A stretch of 64,000 nucleotides of DNA from contig NZ_AP014821.1 in assembly GCF_001548115.1 (NCBI RefSeq), positions 3,847,262-3,911,261 of the forward strand, given 5' to 3'. The notes beneath the pieces were generated by a model. That model saw only the letters and a program-made list of their open reading frames with translations. It had not been told where the DNA came from and did not search any database. The stretch's first letter is position 1. Each line of letters opens with the position of its first letter. The position numbers and the translations under genes were made by a program. This document shows, in pieces, positions 1-7,881 of this stretch. Source of the stretch: Geminocystis sp. NIES-3709. Its GTDB lineage: Bacteria; Cyanobacteriota; Cyanobacteriia; Cyanobacteriales; Cyanobacteriaceae.

Positions 1-638
1 GTTAATAATAGTAAGACTTGTTTAGCCTGGGGTAAGATTCCTGTTGTGATGTCAACAATGTCAAAAGTGTTGCCATCAGTGAGAAAATTTAATCCTAAAA
101 ATGCTGTTAAAACAAAGATGCCGGAAAAAGCAGTGTACAGTAAGTATTTGATGGCGGCATAACCACTTTTGTCTTTTCCCCATATAGATATTAATAGATA
201 AATGGGTACAAGTTTGATTTCATATAAAATGAAAAATAACAGAAGATTTTGAGCAATTAATGCACCATTAATACAACTACTTAAAAGTAAGATTAAAATG
301 CAGTAAAGTTTTGGTTTAGGTAGTTTTTTACCATCAACTTCACTGCTATAGAAACTGAGGGTAATAATCAAACAATTAAGTATAATTAAGGGTAAAGATA
401 AACCATCAATTCCTATCGTATAATTTAATCCGACAAAGGGCAACCATTCTAAAGATAACTCTGATTGTAAACCTATTTTTGTATGGTCGAAATTAAAGCC
501 TATTAAAAGGCTGATAATAAAGGTTATACCGCTAAAAATTAGGGCAATATTCTTATTAATATTGCTTTCTTTTTCACTAGGGATAATTCCTATAACGATC
601 GCTCCAATAATCGGTAATATTAGAAGTAAATTAAGCAT
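1..638 (-). CDS. ndhD: NDH-1 subunit 4 (NdhD), CO2-uptake type, C-terminus cut by window
   Basis: Proton-pumping membrane subunit of the NAD(P)H dehydrogenase-like complex in the thylakoid or plasma membrane. My translation of the minus strand from the ATG at 638 gives an N-terminal helix (MLNLLLILPIIGA), the typical segment GIDGLSLPLIILN, and then LFFILYEIKLVPIYLLI, which matches the NuoM/NdhD motif with the conserved Glu and Lys. About 212 codons are present and the rest lies left of the window. The gene follows ndhF on the same strand after a 167-bp spacer, as in the ndhF3-ndhD3 and ndhF4-ndhD4 pairs of cyanobacterial CO2-uptake complexes. Whether it is D3 or D4 cannot be decided here. No strong ribosome binding site is visible. 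Confidence 0.88.
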   Translation of the reverse strand, partial: MLNLLLILPIIGAIVIGIIPSEKESNINKNIALIFSGITFIISLLIGFNFDHTKIGLQSELSLEWLPFVGLNYTIGIDGLSLPLIILNCLIITLSFYSSEVDGKKLPKPKLYCILILLLSSCINGALIAQNLLLFFILYEIKLVPIYLLISIWGKDKSGYAAIKYLLYTAFSGIFVLTAFLGLNFLTDGNTFDIVDITTGILPQAKQVLLLL

Positions 639-805
639 TGTTCAAGAATTAAAATTTTATTAATTTAATTGAATGTATCTTTTTCTAAATTATCTATAGC
701 AATCCTAAATTATTTATCTACTTTATAAGCTCATTTTTTTAATAGGGTGGAAGAATTAAAACAAAACTTATTTGTACAATTTATTTAGACTTACTACACT
801 TATTT

Positions 806-2623
806 TTATTGAGTTAAGGTAAATATTATGGCAATAAATATTAATCCTAAAAGAATTGAAAAAATATATAATTGTGATTGTCCAGATGTGCTATATTTAA
901 GAGCCTGTCCACCAAAAATAGTACTAAAACCCACTAAATTTACTGCACCATCTACTATATATCGATCGAACCAATAAGTTAGTTTTGCCGTAAAATTTAC
1001 TAACGCCACGATCGTGATTTTATAAATATCTTGAATATATAAATCATTGGCGAACAAATTACGAATAACTTCAGGGATAATAGTAATAGTTTGTTCCGTT
1101 GATTTTTTGCCATAAATTAGAATAGCTAATCCGGCACCAATTAAAGTAGATACAGTATAAAAAATACCCAAATTTAACTCTAAATTAATCAGTTTAAATT
1201 GAGCTAAAACTAATGGTAAATGTAAGGTAACACCCATTAAAACCATCATCGGTAATATCATCGCCCACAATACTTCTGGCGATCGAACTGTCATTGGTTT
1301 TACTTCACCTAGAAATACCAGAGCAAAAGTTCTTAATAATGAAAAAACAGTCAAAGCATTAACTAAGAGTAAAACGGCAAATAACCAAGGTTGAGAAGAA
1401 AGCAAATCATCCCCAAGACGAGGAAGAATCCAAAAACCACCAAGAGGAGGAAACCCGACTAATCCAAAAGTACCTACTAAAAAAGAGATACCTGCGAGGG
1501 GGCGACGTTTCCATAAACCTCCCAACTGTGTCAAATCTTGAGTAATGTTACTGATAATAACTGTACCGATACTCATATACAGTAAAGCCATGGCAACGGC
1601 ATAAACCGCTATCAAAAGTAACGCTGTTTTCTCGTGATTTGTGCCAATAGCGATGAATACTAATCCCATATAAGCACTTACAATATAAGATAATACTCGT
1701 TTTATATCCACTTGAGCAATGGCAATTAAAGAGGCTAACACTGCTGTCACCGCACCGATAATAACAACTATCTGCGATACAACTGATGACATTTCTAGCA
1801 CTGGCTGTAACTGGATCAACACATAAGCACCGACAGGAACAACGATCGCATTTCTGAGAATAGAAGCAGGTAAAGGGCCTTCCATCGCTTCATCTAACCA
1901 CAACTGCAAAGGAATTTGGGCACATTTTGCGATCGGTCCAGCAATAAGAGCTAAACAGAGTAAAGTAGAGAAAGTAGCATCAATGGGAGAATTATTTGCC
2001 CAGAATGCTAAATAGTTATAATTCCATGTGTTAGAAAAGGGATAAATGGCAATTACCCCCATTAATAATAAAATATCTCCTACCCGTTTTGTCCAAAAAG
2101 CATCCCGTGCCCCTGATATTACTAAAGGTTGTGCAAACCAAAAACCTACTAATAAATAAGTACCCAGAGTCAGAATTTCTAAATAGACATAGCTGAAGAA
2201 TAAGGAATTACACAAAACTAAACCGCACATTCCAGCCTCGAAAAATCCCATGAGTGCGTAAAATCTTGCCCAACCCCAATCCATCTCCAGATAACCAACA
2301 GCGTATAATTGACACAAGACATTTAGTCCTGTAATCAAAGCTAAAGCACCTACGCTGATAGAGGAAATTTGCACATCAAAGGAGACATTTAAACTAGCAA
2401 CTTTTAACCATGTAAAACGTAATTCTTGGGCAGGTTTTCCCCAAATTTGATACAAAGCAATAACACTATGGATAAATGCCATTGATGTCATCAGAATATT
2501 AATATAACCTGCCGGCCGTGAACCCGTTTTACGAATGATACCGGGAGACCAAAGTAAACCAATTAACCCTCCTATAAGGGTATAACAGGGTATAAACCAA
2601 ATAGTTTCGTTAAAAAAATTCAT
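806..2623 (-). CDS. ndhF: NDH-1 subunit 5 (NdhF3/NdhF4 type) for CO2 uptake
   Basis: Large antiporter-like subunit of a specialised NDH-1 complex that drives CO2 hydration. The 605-aa product is almost entirely membrane helices and begins with a conserved segment reading SPGIIRKTGSRPAGYIN. In ordinary NdhF the discharge helix carries the motif AMEGPTPVSALIHAATMV; here the same place reads AMEGPLPASILRNAIVVPVG, so the His is absent. From knowledge of the family, this is characteristic of the CO2-uptake paralogues NdhF3 and NdhF4. It is first in an operon with ndhD. A good sigma-70 promoter lies upstream at 2693-2721. F3 versus F4 is not resolved; the isolated cupB-like gene at 11.5 kb slightly favours the constitutive F4 system. 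Confidence 0.9.
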   Translation of the reverse strand: MNFFNETIWFIPCYTLIGGLIGLLWSPGIIRKTGSRPAGYINILMTSMAFIHSVIALYQIWGKPAQELRFTWLKVASLNVSFDVQISSISVGALALITGLNVLCQLYAVGYLEMDWGWARFYALMGFFEAGMCGLVLCNSLFFSYVYLEILTLGTYLLVGFWFAQPLVISGARDAFWTKRVGDILLLMGVIAIYPFSNTWNYNYLAFWANNSPIDATFSTLLCLALIAGPIAKCAQIPLQLWLDEAMEGPLPASILRNAIVVPVGAYVLIQLQPVLEMSSVVSQIVVIIGAVTAVLASLIAIAQVDIKRVLSYIVSAYMGLVFIAIGTNHEKTALLLIAVYAVAMALLYMSIGTVIISNITQDLTQLGGLWKRRPLAGISFLVGTFGLVGFPPLGGFWILPRLGDDLLSSQPWLFAVLLLVNALTVFSLLRTFALVFLGEVKPMTVRSPEVLWAMILPMMVLMGVTLHLPLVLAQFKLINLELNLGIFYTVSTLIGAGLAILIYGKKSTEQTITIIPEVIRNLFANDLYIQDIYKITIVALVNFTAKLTYWFDRYIVDGAVNLVGFSTIFGGQALKYSTSGQSQLYIFSILLGLIFIAIIFTLTQ

Positions 2624-2692
2624 GATTATTGATTAATAATTCCTATATTAATTATTTGTTTGTACATTATTGCTATTGATTTTTTTGTATTT

Positions 2693-2721
2693 ATGATACT
2701 TAATATATAGACTAATGTCAA
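2693..2721 (-). promoter_or_regulatory. Predicted sigma-70 promoter of ndhF-ndhD
   Basis: On the minus strand TTGACA (2716-2721) and TATCAT (2693-2698) are separated by 17 bases. The implied transcript would start near 2686, leaving a leader of roughly 60 bases before the ndhF ATG at 2623. The match to the -35 consensus is perfect and to the -10 is 5 of 6. No convincing LysR-type (NdhR/CcmR) operator was recognised nearby. Confidence 0.6.
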
Positions 2722-2841
2722 TGGTCAAAATAAAAAAATATAGATTTATCATTAGAGTAAATACTATAGTAAAGTAATCGTGGAAAATAAATGAAAAACA
2801 ATAGATAACAAAATCAGATTGATTATTTAGTAATAGCTTAT

Positions 2842-3261
2842 ATGAAATATTGTGTAATTTACGATGGTAATTGTAACTTTTGTGTAAATTTTGTTCAACT
2901 CTTAGAAAAATTCGATCGAGGTAAACTATTTAATTATATTCCCATGCAAGAAACCAAGGTTTTAGAACAATTAAATATTACTACGGAAGATTGTCAATTA
3001 GGTATGATTGTTATTAATCAGGATAATTTAAGTGAACGTTGGCAAGGGGATAAGGCCGCTGAAAAAATTATTGAATTATTACCGAATGGTCAAATATTTA
3101 TCACTGCTTATCGAGGAATTCCGGGTTTGGGGTGGTTAGGAGAAAATAGTTATTTACAAGTTCGAGATAATCGTTATAAATGGTTTGGTTATCGAAAGCA
3201 AACTTACTATTCTTCCTATGGATTTGGGTGTCAAAATAATTCCTCTTGTTCAACGAAATAA
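2842..3261 (+). CDS. DCC-family thiol-disulfide oxidoreductase (DUF393)
   Basis: Small thioredoxin-like protein of 139 aa. The N-terminus YDGNCNFC (residues 7-14) contains the DxxCxxC motif that names the DCC family, with the redox pair Cys11 and Cys14. The body keeps the family pattern (FNYIPMQE near residue 40; TAYRGIPGLGWLG further on). The C-terminus is cysteine-containing (GCQNNSSC). It is separated by only 48 bp from the HTTM membrane protein downstream on the same strand, so the two are probably co-transcribed. DCC proteins are known neighbours or fusion partners of HTTM proteins. The substrate is unknown. It is divergent from ndhF. Confidence 0.85.
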   Translation: MKYCVIYDGNCNFCVNFVQLLEKFDRGKLFNYIPMQETKVLEQLNITTEDCQLGMIVINQDNLSERWQGDKAAEKIIELLPNGQIFITAYRGIPGLGWLGENSYLQVRDNRYKWFGYRKQTYYSSYGFGCQNNSSCSTK

Positions 3262-3309
3262 TTTAATAAAAACGTTAAATTATGCTATTATTTTAAGCAA
3301 TAATTATAT

Positions 3310-5094
3310 ATGGATTTTTTAAGATTAAAATCTATTATTTTTACTCGGTTAGAAAAATTATTCGGATTTGATTTACGCTCTTTAGCTTTATTTAGAATTT
3401 GTTTAGGAATTTTAATTTTAATTGATTTAACCGTACGTTTTCAAGATTTAAAAGCCCATTACACAGATTTTGGTGTTTTACCACGGGATGTATTACTTAC
3501 AAGACATTTTAATCCTTGGTTTTGGTCAATTCACTTATTTAGTGGACAAAGTCTATTTCAAATAGCTCTATTTTTGATGACCGGTATCTGTGCGATCGCA
3601 TTAATTTTAGGTTATCAAACTAGATTATTTACTATTTTGTCATGGTTTTTTTTGGTTTCTTTACAAAATAGAAACCCCTTGATTAATAATAGTGGAGATG
3701 TTTTATTTCGTTTGCTATTATTCTGGTCAATATTTTTACCATTAGGATCTTATTATTCTGTTGATTATGCTTTAAATTTAGCAAAAAATAAACTATCAAA
3801 AAAGATTTTTTCAGGGGCAACTATAGCATTAACTTTTCAAATTTGTTTAATATACTGGTGTGCTTGGCTTTTCAAATCTGATCCCATTTGGCGTGTAGAA
3901 GGAACTGCTGTTTATTATGCGTTGAGTTTAGATTTATTTGCTACTTCTTTTGGTAAATATTTATTAAATTTTCCTGAACTTTTAAAGTTTTTAAATTTTG
4001 CTACGCTTTCGATCGAATTAATTGGGCCTTTTTTTCTATTTATGCCAATTTTTACAGATTCTTTTCGATTGGCAACTGTTATAGTTTTTATTGGATTACA
4101 TCTGGGTTTTAGATTAGCTTTAATTATCGGAATATTTTATTTAGTTAGTTGTACTGGTTGGTTAATTTTTATTCCTAGTTTTGTATGGGATAAACTCAGT
4201 CTTAAATTAAGATTATCAACATCTAATTATCTTAAAATTTACTATGACGATCGAAACATTTTAGTAAAAAAAATTTTGTTTATAATCACAACTTTTCTGA
4301 TATTACCACCAGAGATCTTAAATCCTTTAGAATCTGATAATCAAACAAAGTCTTGGTATATTATCAATGAAAAAAATCAAAAAATATATACTAATTTTCG
4401 AGCCTTAATTTATTTATTTACCTTATCTCCTTTATTATTTTTTATCAAACCACTTTTTAAGTTGAGCATTGGAAAAATTATCGTAAAAAAACTGTATAAT
4501 TTCCCAAAGAAAAAAATCTCTATTTTTAGTTCCTTGATCGAACGAGTTAATTTTCATTCCTCTACTATTCGATATTCTTTAATTAATAGTTTTATTTGCC
4601 TATTTTTATTTGTTTGTATCTATTACTCGAACTTAACAGGTTTTAATTTTCTCAATGTTAATGTCCCTCCCTTTATACAAAATCTAACTTTAGCTTTAAG
4701 ATTAGATCAAAAATGGAGTATGTTTTCTCCTTACCCTTATTTAGAAGATGGGTGGTTTGTGATTACGGCGAAGCTAAAAAATGGAGCAGAAATTGATTTA
4801 TTTAATGAAGGTAAAAGTATTAGTTGGGAAAAGCCAAAATTAGTGTCAGCTACTTTTAAAAATCAACGTTGGCACAAATATCTGGAAATTTTATCTTCAA
4901 AAACCTATAGTGACGATCGTCTTTATTATGCTCAGTATCTTTGTCGTCAATGGAACTCTGAACATAAAGGAGAAAACCAACTAGATACATTCAAAATCTA
5001 TTATATTTTAGAAAAGACTTTACCTAATTATGAAAAACCATCCTTACAAAAAATAATCTTGTGGGAACATTTTTGTTTTAAACCTCCCTTATAA
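3310..5094 (+). CDS. HTTM-domain (vitamin K-dependent gamma-carboxylase-like) membrane protein
   Basis: The 594-aa protein starts with DLRSLALFRICLGILILIDL, the typical opening of HTTM (horizontally transferred transmembrane) proteins, which are related to vitamin K-dependent gamma-carboxylase. Several membrane helices follow to about residue 290, then a loop, further helices near residues 365-385 and 425-445, and a soluble C-terminal part containing QKWSMFSPYPYLEDGWFVI. A tryptophan-rich WSMF-P motif in this place is usual for bacterial members. The enzymatic activity is not established for bacterial homologues. It lies directly after the DCC oxidoreductase, which suggests a joint redox or modification role in the membrane. 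Codon use is very AT-rich, like its neighbours. Confidence 0.82.
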   Translation: MDFLRLKSIIFTRLEKLFGFDLRSLALFRICLGILILIDLTVRFQDLKAHYTDFGVLPRDVLLTRHFNPWFWSIHLFSGQSLFQIALFLMTGICAIALILGYQTRLFTILSWFFLVSLQNRNPLINNSGDVLFRLLLFWSIFLPLGSYYSVDYALNLAKNKLSKKIFSGATIALTFQICLIYWCAWLFKSDPIWRVEGTAVYYALSLDLFATSFGKYLLNFPELLKFLNFATLSIELIGPFFLFMPIFTDSFRLATVIVFIGLHLGFRLALIIGIFYLVSCTGWLIFIPSFVWDKLSLKLRLSTSNYLKIYYDDRNILVKKILFIITTFLILPPEILNPLESDNQTKSWYIINEKNQKIYTNFRALIYLFTLSPLLFFIKPLFKLSIGKIIVKKLYNFPKKKISIFSSLIERVNFHSSTIRYSLINSFICLFLFVCIYYSNLTGFNFLNVNVPPFIQNLTLALRLDQKWSMFSPYPYLEDGWFVITAKLKNGAEIDLFNEGKSISWEKPKLVSATFKNQRWHKYLEILSSKTYSDDRLYYAQYLCRQWNSEHKGENQLDTFKIYYILEKTLPNYEKPSLQKIILWEHFCFKPPL

Positions 5095-5168
5095 AAATCC
5101 AGAATCTTCAATTCGTGAGAAAAAATCTAAAAAGCACATCGAAACACCCTCGAAATTTTAGATGATTA

Positions 5169-6473
5169 TTAATCATTCCAAGTAATAGAAATTGCCGTAG
5201 TACAAGGTACACTTGAACCACCTGAAGGAGTTATTGATTGAACAGCTCTAGAGCCTGATGAAACATTAGTTATTGTGGGACTGCCGAATCCCGCCGACGT
5301 GATCGTATTAATAACAGCAGTTCTTCTTGATGAAGTATTGGTCGCAGTTCCGACTACGTCAGGGACAGTACAGAGAGCAACAGGAGGAGATGTAGTTGTA
5401 CCTGTTGTACCTGTTAACCCCGTTGTAGTGGTAAGACCCGTTAATCCTGTTGTAGTGGTAAGACCGGTTAATCCTGTGGTTGTTGTCGTGGTAGTAAGGC
5501 CAGTTAATCCCGTTGTAGTGGTGAGACCGGTTAATCCTGTGGTTGTTGTAAGACCGGTTAATCCTGTGGTTGTTGTAAGACCTGTTGTACTTGTTGTCGT
5601 CGCCGTTGTTGTAGCAGTAGTCGTACCTGTTGTACCTGTTGTCGTCGCCGTTGTTGTAGCAGTGGTCGTACCTGTTGTACCTGTTGTCGTCGCCGTTGTT
5701 GTAGCAGTGGTCGTACCTGTTGTACCTGTTGTCGTCGCCGTTGTTGTAGCAGTGGTCGTACCTGTTGTACCTGTTGTCGTCGCCGTTGCAGACGCTATAT
5801 TTTGCGTAAAGCTACGAGTACTTAAGCTAATAGGATCACTATTTCCGATAAAACCATATAAATAAACTTCGGCTTGACGTTGAAGAGAAGGAGTACCACT
5901 GGCAGGTGCTATACAAAAACGAAATCCTCCAGCACCAGCTAATGTCCACCCCGTTGTACAAGTGGGCAAGGGATTTGGATTTGTTGCTATAATACCATCA
6001 ATTAAAGTATCTGTACTGGTTACTGATGCAAGACAATCATTCGGGTCTGGAGTCAATGTATTAGAAGCACCGTTTCTTACTCTAGTACGTCTAACCACTC
6101 CTGGTTTAAGCCAAATTTGAGTACCTGATGCAATATCAGCAAAACTGTAAGTAACTGTTTGAGTAGCATTGCAAACTGTATCCGTTGGGAAATTTAACAC
6201 CAATTGATTAGTACTATTTTCCAACCGTTCTGCTTGAACTATATCTTGTTTAATATATCTGAGAGCTCGTTCTATTTCTGCTTGTCGAGTTCCCCTTGCC
6301 TGATTTCTAGCATCCTGTCTGAAAATATTAATGGTAAAAGATCCTGCTAGAGTGAGAACAAGAACTGTCATCATCGCCGCAACTAATAATTCTGTGAGAG
6401 TAAAACCCTTAATAGTTAAATTCTCATTATCGGGATCAATTGTATTTTTGGGATCAGGATTATTTTGATTCAT
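5169..6473 (-). CDS. PilW-like minor pilin with Thr/Gly repeat stalk and C-terminal PASTA-like domain
   Basis: Last gene of a four-gene pilin-like operon. Residues 22-31 show a prepilin cleavage motif (KGFTLTELLV, Glu at +5) followed by one hydrophobic helix. A PilW-like globular part follows up to about residue 225. From about 225 to 360 the chain is almost only Thr, Gly, Ala and Leu, built from roughly four copies of a 15-residue unit and then several copies of a 9-residue unit (GLTGLTTTT). The last 65 residues begin VPDVVG and run through AGFGSP and ITPSGGSSVP to AISITW, which fits a single PASTA domain. PASTA domains bind peptidoglycan-type or other cell-wall ligands in other proteins. 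Such a surface stalk on a minor pilin is unusual. A role in adhesion or anchoring is inference. Confidence 0.8.
   Translation of the reverse strand: MNQNNPDPKNTIDPDNENLTIKGFTLTELLVAAMMTVLVLTLAGSFTINIFRQDARNQARGTRQAEIERALRYIKQDIVQAERLENSTNQLVLNFPTDTVCNATQTVTYSFADIASGTQIWLKPGVVRRTRVRNGASNTLTPDPNDCLASVTSTDTLIDGIIATNPNPLPTCTTGWTLAGAGGFRFCIAPASGTPSLQRQAEVYLYGFIGNSDPISLSTRSFTQNIASATATTTGTTGTTTATTTATTTGTTGTTTATTTATTTGTTGTTTATTTATTTGTTGTTTATTTATTTSTTGLTTTTGLTGLTTTTGLTGLTTTTGLTGLTTTTTTTGLTGLTTTTGLTGLTTTTGLTGTTGTTTSPPVALCTVPDVVGTATNTSSRRTAVINTITSAGFGSPTITNVSSGSRAVQSITPSGGSSVPCTTAISITWND
5395..5790. repeat. Tandem repeats coding for the Thr/Gly stalk (45-bp and 27-bp units)
   Basis: Direct reading shows a 45-bp unit starting GTTGTACCTGTTGTCGTCG repeated about four times between roughly 5585 and 5780 with a few substitutions. 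A second block at about 5405-5580 has a 27-bp period with CCGGTTAATCCTGTGG-like cores. Both periods are multiples of three, so copy-number change would lengthen or shorten the stalk without breaking the frame. The GC content is visibly higher than in the flanks. Confidence 0.85.
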
Positions 6474-6568
6474 GAGCTTAATAGGGATCTCTAAAAATTA
6501 TATGATGATCGTATATAAGTATGAAAATTTAATTATTAGCTGAAATTGTCTTATTTATTCTCAAAAGT

Positions 6569-7240
6569 CTAATAATTGTTATTGTCATATCTCAGATTTT
6601 CTGTATTATTACAATTAGTTGATGAAATACTAGCGTTGTTTTGTTGACTTCCCCCTTCGATCGCAGGAACATTGGTATATTCTCCTGTTCTCATTAAAGC
6701 CAAAGGAGCAGAAATAACTATACACTTACTCTGTTTGGTACTTTCATTATAAATAACGATCGTTTGGTTAGATGCCACCGCAACTTCACCACTAAAATCA
6801 TAGATAATTTGTCCTGCACCACTGGTTTTTATATTTAAAAGATTCTCTGTGCCTCGTCTTACAAGAATATTTCTCGTTTCTAAAATACAGTTACGAGGAA
6901 TATCATCAGTTGTGGAAGCAGTTCCTCGATCGTCTGTGATATTACTACCGGTAACGGTATAGAATAAATTATTACCGGTCGTTGTTCCGGTAACGTTATC
7001 AATGGTAACAGTACAATCTTGACTATATTTAATGGCGTTGCCTTGAGCCACTCTTAAAGCTGATTCTAAATCTTGGGCTGCCGCCTTTAATTTTTCCTGT
7101 TGAAACATTCCTATAATAGACGGAGAAGCAACAGCACTCAAAATTCCAGCAATAACTAGAGTAACTAATAATTCCATTAAGGTAAAACCTTGCTCTAGTT
7201 TTAATTTATGCTTTTTATGGGGGACAAGAATAAGTTCCAT
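6569..7240 (-). CDS. GspH/FimT-like pseudopilin
   Basis: A 223-aa type IV pilin-like protein. Residues 18-28 (QGFTLMELLVT) are a canonical prepilin cleavage and methylation motif with Glu at +5, followed by the hydrophobic helix VIAGILSAVASPSIIGMF. The next segment (AAAQDLESALRVAQGNAIKY) matches the FimT/GspH pseudopilin family, whose members sit in minor pilin tip complexes. Its start overlaps the end of the upstream pilV-like gene by 26 bp, indicating translational coupling. The C-terminal part is Asn- and Thr-rich and has no recognised catalytic features. Confidence 0.85.
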   Translation of the reverse strand: MELILVPHKKHKLKLEQGFTLMELLVTLVIAGILSAVASPSIIGMFQQEKLKAAAQDLESALRVAQGNAIKYSQDCTVTIDNVTGTTTGNNLFYTVTGSNITDDRGTASTTDDIPRNCILETRNILVRRGTENLLNIKTSGAGQIIYDFSGEVAVASNQTIVIYNESTKQSKCIVISAPLALMRTGEYTNVPAIEGGSQQNNASISSTNCNNTENLRYDNNNY

Positions 7241-7766
7241 TCGGAATTACCTCCGTATAAGTACTAAAAACATCACCTGCTGAACTTACTCTACTACCAC
7301 TAGTAGGATAGGAAACTCGATATTGAATTCCTAGTCTATTTTCAGTGGCGGTATAAGTTCTAGTAATATTATAAGTTGAGTTGGAGAAACTAAAATTTGA
7401 TCCAGTGGTGGGATAGGCAGTAATAATTGAATTCTGAAAGTTACTTCCATAAGTTCCACAAGTTCCTGCGGTATAACTAGAAGCTAAAAAATTAATACTG
7501 TCAATATCTTTATCAACCCACGCTATAGCCTGAGATTTTTCTTGAGAGCGAATATTAACCATTGCTGATAACATCATAGCCTGAGCTAAACCCAACAAAA
7601 ACCCTGTGGCGACTAGCATGGAAACAGTTACTTCTAACAAGCTAAAACCTTGTTCTTTATTTGTTACTTGCCTATTGGAGATAGATTTAATCTGAGTTTT
7701 TAAAGAATTCATTAAACCGATTAATTTTACTTCTTCCTTGATATTTTTAAGAATCGGATTTTTCAT
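7215..7766 (-). CDS. PilV-like minor pilin
   Basis: A 183-aa protein with a prepilin motif at residues 39-50 (EQGFSLLEVTVS) and a hydrophobic helix, then a short globular domain with two Cys residues (GTCGTYG and the terminal SCPP). It is second in the operon and overlaps the downstream GspH-like gene by 26 bp. The long N-terminal leader before the cleavage site (about 40 residues) suggests the true start could be one of the internal Met codons, for instance Met19. In Synechocystis an operon of pilin-like genes (slr2015-slr2018) is required for motility; this locus resembles it in size and composition, but orthology is inferred, not shown. Confidence 0.78.
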   Translation of the reverse strand: MKNPILKNIKEEVKLIGLMNSLKTQIKSISNRQVTNKEQGFSLLEVTVSMLVATGFLLGLAQAMMLSAMVNIRSQEKSQAIAWVDKDIDSINFLASSYTAGTCGTYGSNFQNSIITAYPTTGSNFSFSNSTYNITRTYTATENRLGIQYRVSYPTSGSRVSSAGDVFSTYTEVIPNGTYSCPP

Positions 7767-7881
7767 AGTTTTCCGTCCTCATTACTCTCGATCGTTTTTT
7801 AATATAGAGCTAAATGGCCAAAAAAGAGGAAATTTTTATTTTCCCCTTCTTAAGATCAATTATGAAATATTCAGATTTGAA

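Noticed and set aside
2660-2740. TCAATG and ATTGAT words upstream of ndhF as an NdhR/CcmR operator
   Set aside because: The halves do not have the required spacing; the sequence is too AT-rich to support an operator.
5275-5865. Plus-strand open frame of 196 codons rich in Val/Pro
   Set aside because: It is the antisense of the Thr/Gly repeat of the PilW-like gene; the low-complexity repeats simply lack stops on both strands.
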